64,000 nucleotides of DNA from positions 496,001-560,000 of the forward strand of contig JANUWF010001723.1 of assembly GCA_026120185.1 (NCBI GenBank). The letters run 5' to 3'. How positions within the stretch are numbered: position 1 is the stretch's first letter; the number at the start of each line of letters is the position of its first letter. Shown in pieces: positions 37,048 to 50,110 of the stretch. The notes under the pieces are model-generated. The model was not told the DNA's origin and searched no databases. It was given only the letters and a program-made list of their open reading frames with translations. Made by a program: the position numbers and the translations under genes. This DNA comes from Voacanga thouarsii. Its lineage: Eukaryota; Streptophyta; Magnoliopsida; Gentianales; Apocynaceae.

Positions 37048-37572
37048 TTAGTTCTTCTGAACATTGCCATCACCAATTAAATAGTCTATCCTACTGTCTA
37101 CGTATTCGAAAAAATCAGATACATCCATATGCGTAATATTGATATTAAGATCTTTTGGATCAATAGTATCATCGTCAGTATCATTCACTAGATGTTGAAA
37201 AAATTTTACTTCAACATTTTTATTTTTCTTTTCCAATGAAGTTTGATATAATTCCATTAAATACTTGGTCGTACGACAGTTACGTGACCAATGACCTTTC
37301 ATGCCACATTTATAACACTTATCCTCAAAATTTCCTTGCATTCCTTTTTTTTTTTTTCCCTTATTATCTTTTCTTTCCCACTTCAAGTGACCAATATTTC
37401 TCACAACTTGATTATCACTATGATAAGGGAAATATTGAGCGTGTCTACGACCATAACCATGACTACGGTCACGGTCATGACTCCGACTACAACTATGGCT
37501 TCTGCTGGAGCCAATAGCATTCACTTCTAGGAGTGCTGTTGAGCTAGTTGGTTTGGTTTCATGATTTTTCAA
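37048..37572 (-). pseudogene. Copia element 2 gag C-terminal region with zinc knuckle
   Basis: The 174-codon minus-strand frame has an Arg/Ser/His-rich stretch (SRSHDRDRSHGYGRRHAQ). It also has an intact CX2CX4HX4C nucleic-acid-binding knuckle, CYKCGMKGHWSRNC. The tail leads toward the protease. It is separated from the gag N-terminus (37727-38038) by a disrupted interval. Confidence 0.92.
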
Positions 37573-37726
37573 TAATAACTCATTATTTTTCTCTGTAATG
37601 AGGAAGACAGTAATTAAATTAGTAAATTTTATATACCATTTTCTCGATATTGTTGCTGCAAGACAATATTGGAGGTATGAAAGGTGAAAAATGTCTTCTC
37701 CAACATATCTTCATCAGTAGGTGCAA

Positions 37727-38038
37727 CTATTCATACCGTACAGTTAGTAGTACGACCATCTTTAAGTGGTCAAATCTTTCTTTTAAATTTACCCACAGGA
37801 TATATGGATCTTTTTTTATAAGATATTTCATTTTTATTTTTTTGTCGAGATTACGACGGATAAAAATAAAAAATTTGGTCTTTTGTTGCGCAGATGCATT
37901 ATTTTTTTCTTTAATAGTTTCATTAAGGCCTTCGACATTTAGATACATTTTTGCATCGAGAACCCATGACATATAATTTTTTCCAAAAAAATCAAAAGGT
38001 ACAAATTTGAGTTCAGTAAAGTTAGCCATATGAATCAA
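37727..38038 (-). pseudogene. Copia element 2 gag N-terminal region
   Basis: The minus-strand frame MANFTELKFVPFDFFGKNYM then SWVLDAKMYLNVEGLNE is the typical start of copia Gag (DUF4219/UBN2-type). It begins about 100 bp inside the 5' LTR, as expected. A stop or frameshift near 37727 ends it. Confidence 0.9.
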
Positions 38039-38050
38039 TAAATGCGTACA

Positions 38051-38126
38051 TTTAGTCTTCTGGTTTTTGTAACGGCAAAGACTCGTACTTTAGTCTTCTG
38101 GCTTTTGTAACGGCAGAAACTCGTGC
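38051..38126. repeat. 38-bp tandem duplication in the copia element 2 leader
   Basis: Two adjacent units begin TTTAGTCTTCTGGTTTTTGT (38051) and TTTAGTCTTCTGGCTTTTGT (38089). They lie between the gag start and the 5' LTR. The primer-binding site next to the LTR would be within CGTTATCAGCACGAG (minus strand, 38120-38134), which is not the standard TGGTATCAGAGC. Confidence 0.8.
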
Positions 38127-38134
38127 TGATAACG

Positions 38135-38408
38135 TGTTATAACATTTTGACAGTGTCAAAATAAAATCTACACACAATAAATCTCTGACTATTATTTCCA
38201 CAAGAATTTCTTCAAGTTTCTCTCTTTCTTTTCTCTCACAATTCTCTCACAATTGGTATATCTTTCAAATTTTGAGAAAAACTCTATTTATAGAGCTCTT
38301 ATTAATTGTGTCTCCACTAACTCTACTAATATATATTAGTGGTATTAATAGTGGACATTCATATCCACTAATGGTATTAGTGGATTCTCCACTAATCAAT
38401 TCATAACA
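38135..38408 (-). repeat. 5' LTR of copia element 2
   Basis: This 274-bp LTR runs from TGTTATAACATTTTGACAG to CAATTCATAACA. On the minus strand it carries a good TATA box within GAGCTCTATAAATAGAG (plus positions about 38281-38296), the likely retrotransposon promoter. It also has an 11-bp direct duplication of CTCTCACAATT. Confidence 0.93.
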
Positions 38409-38413
38409 ATGTG

Positions 38414-39776
38414 GAATTTCTATAATATGATACCTTTTTATGCCACAAGGATAGAGGAGGGAGAGGGGAAAAAAAGGAATTTTATTAATGCAAAGAGAGA
38501 AAAAGAATTAAAATTTTGAAAATTTGTTGTTTTAAGTGGATAATAATTTTTAGAAATTGCAAATTATTTAATTTGATTTTTTTCTTTCATTTATTTAAAA
38601 AAAATAAATAAATCCAATCCAAAAGCAATAAGCCCAATTGTCTGAGGATTGCATGTTCACATGCTATTTGGATCTTGAATAGCCTAGCCTACTCATTAAG
38701 GCCTTATAACAACGTGAATTGTGTCCATGTCTAGCAGTTGTGGATCAAGGTTTCGAGATCATATAAAGGCCCATCAAAAGCACACGTCTAATTTAATATA
38801 ATTTTTTTTTAAAAAACATTTTTTGCTTCTTATCCATTAAAATTTCAAATTTGAAAAAAAAAAACATTAAAGTATTCTTCTCCGAAATATTACTAGTTTT
38901 TTAATTGGATTCATTTTTGTCAAATCAATTAATATTTTTTAAAAAAATTGTGCAATAATATTTTCTTGTCAATTGGCTTGCGATAAACTTGATTTTGATA
39001 GTTTGAATTGACTTAATTGTAACTATTAAAAATTTTAAAAAGGTTAGATTCGTAATATCAGAAACTTCTCCATATTGAAAGTGACTAAATACAAATGATA
39101 TGATTTTTGAGATTACGAATTTATACTTTTCAAATTTTTTAATAATTACAATTGAGTTCACTTAAATGTTTAAAAGTCAAATTGACTATTAATCAATTGA
39201 TAGAAAAGTGTAATTACATGTTTTATAATTTTAAAAGAATGACATTAACCAAATTGATTTTTAAAAAAAGTATACTAAAGAGGATAATATTTTAAAATAA
39301 AAATAAAAAAGGAATTTTGATCGGCCAACACAATTAACTCGGTTTAGTTTTATGACAAAATAGTAACTTAGTTGATAAAAATGCTCTTTATCAAGTAAAA
39401 AAAAAAAAATTGATCCTATTTACAACCACAATTTTTTTTAACATATTTTTCTCGGCAAAGAAAAAAAAAATGAAAAGTGCATTGTAAAGTAGTAATTGTT
39501 ACTCACCGTTGACTATCTATGACTTGCGATGGATATTCGTAAGCTATAAATATCTTATGTCATTTATCCATTTGGTGAGTGGAGATTTTGTTCTCAATGC
39601 TATATTCCTCTAGCTCGGACTGTGGCGTTCAGATTTAGGCGGCCCCCCTGACATTTTAATTGTTGTCCAATTGTCCTAATCCAGAATCAGAATTTGAATT
39701 TGCATATTGTTTTCATGTTTTGATCGTGTCGTATTGTCTCGGCCCGATTTCAAATTCTTCACTACACCCTTTTTAA
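38414..39776. other. AT-rich intergenic DNA with no recognisable gene
   Basis: There are no coherent reading frames or transposon motifs. It lies between copia element 2 and a Stowaway MITE. Confidence 0.55.
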
Positions 39777-39778
39777 TA

Positions 39779-40049
39779 CTTTCTCCATCCTACTTATTAT
39801 TTTAAATTGTCCTAAAAAATTTGATACTTTTTTTAAAAGAAAAAATTTTACTATACAATTTATTATAAAATAATCAATATACTCATATATATTATTTTTA
39901 TATAGTTAGATTTGACATAAAGTATTATATGACTTATATATTTTTTATTTATATTATATTATATTATTATTATTATATTTTAACATTTATTTTTACATAA
40001 AATATCGTGTCAAAATCAACTACTATCAATTTTAGTAGAACGGAGGGAG
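39779..40049. mobile_element. Stowaway MITE, second copy
   Basis: This 271-bp element has ends CTTTCTCCATCCTACTTATT and, reverse-complemented, CTCCCTCCGTTCTACTAAAA. It is flanked by TA at 39777-39778 and 40050-40051. It is non-coding and diverged from the copy at 32165-32492. Confidence 0.9.
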
Positions 40050-40051
40050 TA

Positions 40052-43000
40052 TGTTTTAGAATATAATTAAATTTATATTTATTAATTATAATTATTTTTT
40101 TATTATTCTATTCTTAAACTATTAAATTTTTAGTTCTTAAACTACTATTTCAATTAATATATATATATATATATATATTTATTTATTTATTTACTGGATA
40201 CTGTCTTAGTTCAACTGCATCATTTTTTTCATAGACATCGTGCTAAACAAGAATTTGAAAATTTAAGAGATTTCAAAAGACTTTAACTTTGTTTCTATAT
40301 ATCGTTCTTTTGTGATTTGATAGTTACAGAGTTTGAAGGGATTTAGAATAGAGGAAGGATTTTAAGGGCTTATGAATATAATAGTCAATACATATTTTTT
40401 TTTCTTTTGATTAAAAAGATGGTTTAAGAAACAAAAAATTAATAGTTGAAGGTAGTAATAACCATGCAAAATAATTATAGTTGAAGGTTATGAATTTAAA
40501 TTTTAGTAATGTAATTTAATCTCTTATTACTTTTTAATATATTATTAAAAATACGATATGTGTCTACAAATTTACTAGTAGAATATGCTAAAAAATCAAG
40601 AGTCAATTATTAATACGTCAAAAATTCAAGAGTCGATTTATTTAATTATTCTTGTCTTATCAAATTATTATTTTTATTTTTATTTTACATTAACAGTAGA
40701 ACGAATACAACAAAAAAAATTCAAACTCGGGTTTCATATTCTCGTCTTGACAATCTTATCGCTTGAAAAAGGCACAAATTTTTGGGGCTTCTTAGCAGTA
40801 TTTTGTAAAATTGGGTTGTAACCTGATTTGATTAAAGGTGTGTCGGCTTATTTGAAAGTACTCTTCTAGTTGATGATTGATTGAGCTTTTTGTGTCTTGG
40901 TTCTTTTAATGGAGAGGAGGAGATGATAGCGTAAAATGTGCCTCATGAACAAAGATGGAGAAGGGATTTGGCCCCCTTTGCTTTATTTCTTATCAAACAA
41001 TACTTCGGTGGAAATCTAACCTGAATTTTTGGAGGGTCCTTTAATGGATGCTTCTTCTTGATGTTGTGATCTGAGGTTTAAAATCTTAAAGAAGAGTGTG
41101 AGGTCGATCTTGCTAAAAACCAAACTTAGGTCCCCACCATGAAAACGCATCAAGAATTTCTTTTCTTTTCTTTTCAGTCCTCTTTTGACCGGTTGAACTT
41201 CAATCCCTTGACAGGCTGACACCCTTTCTTTTTCTAAAAGCCTTCCCCATGGTGGATATAGGTTGGAGGATGGAGGGGGTCACTAGTTTCACTCCTTCAA
41301 TAGGGGCATGAGAGGAGGGGGAAGAGGGACAGGCACAGAAGAAAATAAAAATTAAATTCAAAATCTTTTTACTTGATATGATATTTTAGTGACTAAAGCG
41401 ACTTATCACGATAGATGGAAGGATGATCACGAGTACTTGAATAGGAGGAGAGGGAGGGGACGATTCGTTTAGTGCATCCAAAAAGAAGAAGGGGGAAATC
41501 GAATTTGAGACGAGTACTTTGAAAACAAATTTTGATATCCTAAGTGTGGCATATTTCAAAATCTTGGTTTCACAGGTTGGAAATATCAGTGTCACATACA
41601 TCAGTTGAAATGAAATACTCCAAGAATGGAGGTGGGGATTGCTTGGATGAGTTCTAAAGGGAAAATGATTAGAAGATTCTCTTATTTCTCTCTCAAATCA
41701 ATGGATCTTCATTGGCTTTGGCTATGCCCCATTTCTGAGATCGTTTTTATCATTTGGTAAGTGGATGAAGCTGTTTTAATCATAAAGTTCTACTTGCAAA
41801 GAGATAGAAATCAGTTCAAGAAGACCATTAACGACCACTAGTTCGATTGACATCACTGAATGAAGATCATAGGAACCACCGATAGAGCAGGACCGAAGCG
41901 GCCCCCAGATGCTCAAATCGATGGTGACAATAGCCCTTTGACAAAACAACTTGAAGGGTTAGAGCATATTGATATTGCCAACAGTTAAGAAACAATTTTT
42001 TTTTTTTTTCTCTTTGGGTCAGGTCAAGAAACACATGTATAATTATAAATTCTTGTTCGACATAATCTCTTGCTACAAAAAGTTGGTCTAAGTCTATATA
42101 CAGAATCACGATTACGGTAAGTTATATTAAGAAAATAATATTATAAAAATTTTAAAAGAATTTAGAAATGAAAATTTTAAAAATTTCAAAAATTTTCTAA
42201 GATAAATTACAATATTTTTAAAATTAATTTCGTCTCTATCTAAATCTATAAATTCCTTCGGCCTGATGTTAATATTCGATATAGTTTTACACGTTATCTT
42301 TATAATCAAAAACTCTTTTATCTAATAGATTAATTTATCGCGTTCTCAAATATCTACTTGAAAAATATATATTATTATTACACATGTCATATTTGAAATA
42401 AATTGATAAAGTTATCTTCATTCGTAAATAATAACTTCTCTTGTGTTTGGAATATAAATTTATATCTTATTAAATTTTTTTGACTCACCGAATCTCCCAC
42501 CATGGAGAAGCATACTATGAGAAAGAAAAATTGGTTTGGGGGGCCTCGAAACATCAAATCTTTTACATGGTTCAAATTCATCTTGATAAGAATGATATTT
42601 TCATCAAGGGTGCAGTTCAGAGAAATCCATTAGATAGTCAATTGACTCAAAGCCAAGTAAGCAGCATATATAAAGATGACCCATGAGCATGAATGAAAGG
42701 GAAATGTTACCTTCAAAAGCACTCTCTCTTTGGTGACCCCTCCAACAAAGGGGAAGGGACTAATGTGTGAAGTGGTTTGTATAAATTTGACCTATATTTA
42801 GGAAAGGACTAAAGCTTCGGATAGGTGATGATTAATCATAATATTCTCTATTCCATTCTTGGATGATATCTATGGTTCCTTTATCTTCTCATGAGGATAT
42901 CTCTCAAAAGGTTGAAGAGCACTTTTTTTCTAGCTTCATTTCATTCATGAATTAATTTATGATAAGTTCTATCAGTCATTTTATTTAAATTCCTTATGCC

Positions 43001-46000
43001 GTGGACCCAATTGGGTATAATTCTAAAGTGTGTAAAAATACATTGGAGGTGTCATTCTTTGCTTCAACAAACAAAGTATATGGAAGGACATTTAGGGTTA
43101 AAGTATGGAATAATTTCTCATGGCAAGTAGGGTTTCATCTGTCTTTCTTGTGAGAAGGAAATTTCTATTAGTTTCATTATTAAACAAGAGGAGCCAAAAG
43201 ATAGTGCAAAAATTCTCCCCTTAATCGACAGTATTATAGTTTTTTTTTTAAAAAATATTATATATTAGAAAAATTAAATTCTAAATCTTTTATTGTAAGA
43301 TTAAAATAGTCGATAATCGAGTAATTGGCTCAATAATGAAGGAGCACAAAGGGGGAAGGAGTATGTTCTTCCTTCATACTATGTTATGTATTGGGACAAA
43401 AATGAGATATAGGTCTCGAAAAAACTTTTCCAATATAGCTAATAATTAGATAGGTGAAGTTGTTACATGTTTGTTTTCCTTCAAATTTTCTTTGAAAACC
43501 AAACACAAAAACATCACTTTCTTGTCCTCACCAAATTCCAAAAGCTGGAAAATCACTTCCATTTTCCACATCAAATCCTAATTCACAAGTTTCACATCCC
43601 CACATGAAACCAAAAAGTCTAATAAAGAAAAACAGTTGTCAATAACAAATATAACTACAATTAAGCTGTTCCTTTGTCTTTTTCCATTTGAATTATTGTA
43701 TCCTTCTCCATAAGGCCCCAAAACCCCCCACTGAAAATGAAGCTGAAAAAAGATAAAGAAAAAAGGGGAACTTATTATTGTTGCTGTTGTTTGGGCTATT
43801 ATTCTATTTGACTTATTTTCACTCCTTTTTTTAAAAAAAAAAATTAATATGAATTAATTCATGGCGATGGGTGGAAAATCGATGAATAACGTAAAGTGCA
43901 AAAACAAGGCTAGAATTTCAACAAAAAGATTCTCAAATTAAAGTCAAATAGTACTGTTAGGTTTACGTTCTTGTTTGGACACCAATGCAAAACCGATATT
44001 TTCCGAAGTGTTTGTTAAACATCTCTCTCTCTCTCTTCAAACATCAAAAAGAATTTTCTCTTTCTTTTTTAAAAAAAATTAATTAATTAACTGTGAAATT
44101 AATTTATGGAGTCTTTCTATCGTGAGCAGCAGCTCTAACTTGGTCTTCTTCCTCCATTCTCATTATCTCTTCTGAATAATTTATGGAGTCTTTCATAAAG
44201 AAATGCAAGCTCTGCCGGAAAATGTCGGTCACGCAACGTTGGATGACTGAAGCTGACTGGCTGGCTGGCTGGCTCCATACCAAATTAAAGCTACTTAATT
44301 AATGAAAGCAGCTCATCAAGACTCTTTATTTAAATCTCTGATCCCATCGCTATTATCATCAGAACTAACAAGTACAAAGTCTCTCTGCATCCTCATTTTT
44401 AATTAACAAGTTGGGTTGTCATTGTTTGAGGTTTCTTTCTGCTTTGTATTTTTTTTTTTAAATTCTTGTCGTTTTGTATTTCCAAGCAATTTCTTGCTCA
44501 TTAGTCTGGTCATGGTGATACGGGATTATTGAATTCATATAAATTCACCAGTATAAATTTACTTGAAGTAATAATTAGTGAAAATGAACACATATTTGAA
44601 TGGCTTTATCGACTTCTAGCACTTTAATTGCATTTTTTTCCCCCGATCTTCTACTATTTTTGGCACCGTGAAGTTGCACTAGGAGACTTACTATATGCGT
44701 AAAAAAATAAAATATTGACGGTTCTTTCAATTGAGATGAGATCGAAACTAATCAATTAAAATACATTTCGAAGTAATGTAATTTGTTGGTAAAAGTCAAT
44801 CACAAATCTAAGGAGTAGTCAGATAAAATTTAGATACTTAGATTAAAAAACAAAATAGAGCAGTACGAATTGTTGGAGGACAAAATAGCAAAGTAGAGTA
44901 TTAAATAATTTTTCAAACGCAATAAATAATTGAAGAGAAAAAAAAAGCGAGCACAAACAAACACTCTAGAATGTGATTCATGTGAATACCAAAAAAAAAA
45001 AAGAAAAAAGAATACTACTAAAAAGGTAAATTGAAGTGGAGTAGCACTAATGCATATATTTAGAAAGCATACTTTAGTGGTTGACCTCGTGCTTAGTTCA
45101 GCCATGAATGTGCTGAACAGGCAAAAGCTGTAGAGAAAACTCTTTTGGATTCACCGACTTTTTCTTCCACCATCACCACCACTTCCGATTTTCTCACTCA
45201 CTTCACTTCAGATTCGTGCTTTGCTGATCCGTTTTTTGTACTTTAGCTTCCTTCTTCTTCTTCTGTGCATTCTGAATAACAAAATGGGCGATTACAGGAT
45301 TAATTATATAATGCTTACGGAGGCAAACTCCATTAATGTATCCCACCACCCATACCGTTTACCTGGCCCACCAAATTCAATGATCGACTTTGGTGGGCCA
45401 CCCTCTTGAGTTGGGTTTTCACCAAATAAGCCCACAAGATGCTCGACTTGGAGTTTGATGTTCTTGATGTTTCTTTATTATTATTATTATTTTATTTTTT
45501 TTAAGCTTCTTGATTGCTTATTTGTGAAAATTTTGCCTTGCTTTTTGGAAAATTTTGGTTCACTACATATGTCCACACTCTATAGAGCAGTAGGTCGAAA
45601 GGATCTATCAATGTGGTACTTTTTACGTAGAGTATGGCTAAGATTCAAAGATGCTGGAGCTTCTGTCCTTATTGTAAGGTCATTTTCACTGCGTTTTCTA
45701 TCGGTTTTTTTAATCACTTTTGGCCTCCCTGGAAGGGAATCTCGTATATACACTCCGCAGAAACAAGAAAGTAAAAAGAAAATTGTATTTCTCATTCTCT
45801 GCCCGCCTGCACGCATGCAGGTAAAATAGGTATTTCGGCTCGTACTTATAGACATTTGAAAAAACTTGTAGAACATTAAGATGATCAAAAGACGACATTA
45901 GGGCATTTGAGGAAAGTTCTGTAAAAAAGGAAGGTGGCCATTATTGAAGCGTAAAGAGGGAGAAGGGTGACTGAAGATGATTAATGGAGTTTGGTCCACT

Positions 46001-46880
46001 TTAACTACAAATGGTTAGACAAAATAGGAAAAGGTAAACTTGCTTCCCATCACTCATCAATTGCATACTCAGATCCCACTTTGAAGGGGTGTCTCTGTAT
46101 TTTTTGCTTTTCTACCATCTTTCCATTCCTGCAAGAGTAAATACTAGCAGATATGGATTTCTCCTTCCATTATTATGAATCACACAACAGAGACAGAGAC
46201 AGAGACAGAGGGACAGAGTGGAGGAGAGAGAGATCGAAAACTACAGGCTTTAAGAGATGAAGGTGGAGGCAACTTTTAAAGGGGGTGTGACAAATCATCA
46301 AGTGATTGGTCCCATTTCCTTCCACCCATCTGAGGATCCTAATCGACACAAATCAAGACTGCAAATGTAGAACAGGCTCAAGACTCTATCCAAAAGAATC
46401 CTACTTTTCAAGAGAATCATCATGAATTTGCGGCAGCGCACTGTTGGGTTGGGGTAACATTCCAACAGTCAAATACCTAACTCATTCCTAGGCCAAAGGA
46501 TCCCATAGCATGTATGTATGAACAGGGGAGGAAAGGAGAGGAGAGAATTAGGACCATTCACAGGGTAGAGAATTGAAAAGCAAGGAAAGGAAGTCTCATC
46601 TACTCGAGCAATGGAACCCACAGGGTGGTCCTGCATTTTGTACTTGTACAATGCTTTCCATACATCATTAATGGGGCTCGCTATCAAGCTGATCGTTCCA
46701 CATTCAGAAAAGGCAAAGACACACACACACACACACACTCTCTCTTACACCTGGTCCATGCATATTTGGCATTTATTATCCATCTCAATATTTCTAACAA
46801 TAACAATAATAAATTCAACAGTCAGGTGCTGAGATCAACACATCTGAGAAAAACAAACATTTCTAAAATGATTTAGATGG
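40052..46880. other. Long intergenic region, no supported gene
   Basis: I found no protein family in either strand over nearly 7 kb. Small open frames (for example 41016-41222 minus, 45455-45829 plus, 46469-46738 minus) overlap one another on opposite strands and match nothing recognisable. Simple repeats are (AT)n at about 40159-40178, (CTGG)n near 44258-44275, a GACAGA run near 46192-46212 and (CA)n at 46720-46738. The stretch 43,490-46,300 has more mixed composition and T/C-rich tracts, as in promoter or untranslated regions, but nothing supports a transcript. Confidence 0.5.
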
Positions 46881-46884
46881 AGAG

Positions 46885-47515
46885 ATTGATTGATGTATAA
46901 TTCTGGGCATATTAGTTATCAGCGCCTACACCTTCGAATCTTAAAATCTAAACGTTTGAATAAGAATAAGCAGAGGCTGAACCTAATGAACGTATATAAT
47001 CTCAATTCGATCCGCTACCCAAAGCATTTACCCAAATCTTCAACTTCTCAATCTCCAATTCTTGAGTACACTTTTCCAAAATTTTCTTAGGAGAAATAAC
47101 ACGATCCAATTGATAGATGGCACCAGTGTCATGAGTCCTTGGTGCTGCTCAACAACCCCTCCCGTTAACAACCTCCAAAGGTTTCTTTATGAAATGAATA
47201 TGAAGCAGAGAGACACATAAAATTTTAAATGCGTACCAATACAACAACATGGGATGGTCCAATAACTTGTCCACGTAAAGAGCTTCCAATTTACTCCATT
47301 TTTGTTGACCATCTGTAAGAACCATATTGCATGCTGTCTGAGATGCTCATCATCAATAAAGTGGTACACCGTCTTTGCTCCTGAAGCCAAGGAGGACCTT
47401 CTTGTGGGTAATAAAAGCTACCCACAATGTACCAGATATACCATAACCAAGAGTCCATGATTTGCTTAAAACTTCAACTTCAATGCCGACAGCTGCATTG
47501 TTCCTTCTTACAAGT
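46885..47515 (-). other. Presumed 3' untranslated region of the AFB5-class gene
   Basis: This lies directly downstream of the stop codon on the minus strand. It has no coding signal of its own; the small frames here are shadows. The transcript end cannot be placed from sequence. Confidence 0.45.
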
Positions 47516-50020
47516 TCATAGGATGTGCACAAATCTTGGTGCATCAGTTCTTCGCCCATCAAGAGATCTGTACATGTATAAAGTCCCAACATAATCACTA
47601 GTTTCGTTTCCTTCTGCATCATCCCAATTAATAACCTCCACTACTAGACGAGGTAATTGGCTAGCAATTCCCTCACAACCTCCTTGAGTTACTTGACATG
47701 ACGACATCCAGAGAAACCTCATGTTGTAATAGTGGTGCAAACCAGAAAGCAATGCCGAATCTCCAAAGGGACTATCTCTTATCTCAAGTTTCTGTAGCTT
47801 GGGGCAACCCTCTAATACATACTTCAGGCCCATGTCACTGTTCCCAGCAAAAGCAACAGACAAGGTCCGAACTAGTTTTCCATACTGTCCAATATAACCA
47901 AAAGCCTTGTCAGTCAGTAAACCAGATACAGCAAGCCTAGTGAGCTTCTTGCAGTTCTTGACAATGGCTCCAAACCCTTCATCCATTGGTTCTCCACTGG
48001 TATGGTCAGGCCTATGTCGTCCCATGATACAAAGACGAAAGACCACAAGATCAGGACAGTTCTCTGACATTGCTCTAACAGCTGCATTTGTCATCCGCTG
48101 GCAGAAATAAAGAATAGATTGCAATTTCCTACAACCCTCAGAAATTGCCTGTAGACCCACTTCAGAGACAGGTCCCTCAACATCCTCCCGAGCTTCTCTA
48201 GGGAAAACACGAAGCTCTAGGAGATCCTTACACGTAGCAGCAACTGCCTGAAGTCCTTCATCACAAACTGAATCAAGTACCTGTAACAGATTGTGTATAA
48301 GCAAAACACACAAACATGTATAATCATAAATGCAGCAAAATTTCAATCACATACCCAGAAAATCTGGAGCTTATGGCAATGACAAATGACTGATTTGAGT
48401 TGCTCAGCACTAATGTTGGCATAGCTAAAATTAAGGGAGGTAAGGTTAGCGCAGACTGGAACTATTGCATGCAGATAATCCGGAATAATTTCTCTGAATC
48501 CAGAAAGGCATACTAGAGACTTGCAAGCAGCAAATGCAGAAACATAATCCGGTTCTTGCTCACCCTGTGCAAGAATCTCAGATGAGAATGAACCAGTTCC
48601 CAAATGGGTGAGCTGTGGAGCTCGAATCATCAAGCGATAGAGTTGCCCAATGGAGACATATCGATTCAATCTGAGTTTCTTCAATGAAGGGGACCTAATC
48701 ACCAGGCGCTCTAATGCCTCAAAATTAATGGGACATTCCACACAATCAAAAATCAAAGACTCGAGACATGTTCCATTCTCAGGAAAACACGAAATCCAGT
48801 CCACTTCATCATCTGAAACATCCGACTCAATCAGATCAAGCACTCTAATCTTCCTGAGACCATGAAAATAAACATTTTTCATTGTACAGAAGAAACAATA
48901 GAACCCTCTTGCTGCGACTTCAGTAACACCTGACCCGTCTCAACTTCAGGTTGCAATTTCAGTTCTTAATCGACACACTATACTCATCAAATCACTTGCA
49001 ACAACTATAGAAAACTCAGACATGAGATTAATTCAGCTAACTGATTCCAGGAAGAACAGCAGCGGAAAGACGTTTATCACAGGACAACAAAAGAAGTAAA
49101 GCACAACAGATCTAAATGTAATATGGAATAAAAGAATTGAGTTTTATGGACTCAAGAAAGTAACAACTCATTTAGCAAAACCTAATTTTGAGCTCAACAC
49201 ATCAATAATAGAACCCATTTAACAAAAACCAATCTTTCCCACGAAAAACGCAAAGCTCACAGACAATAAGCAATCTTTAGCCCAAGGAACCCAACCTATC
49301 ACTCAAAGCCGTATCTTTACCTCAAAATCCATTCAAGTAACCGGCATAGAGGATAGATCTAAGTACCCATTCCAACTTAAAACTAAGAAATAGGAGGAGA
49401 AAGCTTACTAACCTGCACTCAGTAGCCACAATAGCGAGTCCATTAGTCCCAAACCCCTCACAACAAACCAAAATCAGCTCTTTAAAATTGGGGAAAGAGT
49501 GAGCCAACACAGCCAGATCGTCATCAGTAATGGACATGCGCTTAAGGTAAACTTTCTCCAGATCCCGATAAGCCTCCGCCATAGAATTCGCCCAGGGAGC
49601 AAAGTGGGCCCCCCACTCCGGTGGCAAGAGACTAAAATCCGCAAACCTCGGCTTCCCTTTGATGGCCACCGAGTTGACTCGCTTGAAACGGTTAATGACC
49701 CGGCGAGGAGACACGGCATAACAGTTGCCAATGAAGAGCTCGGATCTGGTAAGAGCCTCGGCACGGCACCATGACTTGCACACTAGGGAAGCAGCGTTCC
49801 GATCCCTCCTCGATGTCAAGAAGCAGAGCACGTTTTCCAGCACATTTTCTAACACTTGATCTGGGTTAGGTGAAATATAACAGCCCAAATCACCGTGGAT
49901 GGTGGAGCCAGAGGTGCTAGTGGTGGTCGAGTTCCGGGGCTTGGCTGCGACACAGCCGAGATCTGACGGCGTTGGCCGCTCCTCGTCCTCCGACATTTCG
50001 GAGCGATCCTCACCGCTCAT
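47516..50020 (-). CDS. AFB5: TIR1/AFB auxin-receptor F-box protein, AFB4/AFB5 class (three exons)
   Basis: This is a nuclear F-box/LRR auxin receptor, the substrate-binding subunit of an SCF E3 ligase that targets Aux/IAA repressors when auxin (or picloram, for the AFB4/5 clade) is bound. Exons on the minus strand: 50020-49413, 48853-48355, 48280-47516, total 1,872 nt (623 aa). Introns are GT/AG, with no internal stops. The protein has an acidic Ser/Thr-rich N-terminal extension (residues 1-50), typical of AFB4/5 and absent from TIR1. The F-box is at about 53-92 ([16 protein letters not shown] to [14 protein letters not shown]). LRRs fill the rest, with family-conserved [45 protein letters not shown] and the end [18 protein letters not shown]. 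Length is normal (Arabidopsis AFB5 is about 620 aa). AFB4 and AFB5 cannot be told apart here, so the symbol denotes the clade. Confidence 0.97.
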
Positions 50021-50069
50021 GTGAGTACTGAAACTCAGCTTTAGTTAGATTTATGAACCCAAGTGGAAG

Positions 50070-50110
50070 TGCCGCCTGCCTTTATTTATATAATTATATA
50101 TAGAAACCAT
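50070..50110 (-). promoter_or_regulatory. Possible TATA region of the AFB5-class gene
   Basis: On the minus strand the sequence CTATATATAATTATATAAAT lies about 65-85 bp upstream of the ATG at 50020. It would give a very short leader, and AT-rich DNA makes chance matches likely, so this is only a candidate. Confidence 0.35.

Larger units (their letters stand above)
33101..38408 (-). mobile_element. Ty1/copia element 2, both LTRs and 5-bp target duplication ATGTG
   Basis: This is a full-length but decayed copia retrotransposon of 5,308 bp on the minus strand. The 3' LTR is 33101-33361 and the 5' LTR is 38135-38408. Identical ATGTG repeats flank it at 33096-33100 and 38409-38413. The LTRs are about 85-90% alike by eye. 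Order on the minus strand is gag, CCHC knuckle, protease (DSG), integrase, RT, RNase H. A purine-rich tract (CCAATGGGGAG, minus strand) abuts the 3' LTR. It belongs to a different family from element 1 (different LTRs and primer site) but has the same orientation and lies only 247 bp away. Confidence 0.95.

Noticed and set aside
44100..44280. Possible microRNA precursor (repeated AATTTATGGAGTCTTTC and CTGG repeats)
   Set aside because: The repeat is direct, not inverted, and I could not fold a convincing stem or recognise a mature microRNA.
45455..45888. Overlapping plus and minus open frames of 102-124 codons
   Set aside because: Low-complexity hydrophobic start, mutually antisense, no family recognised.
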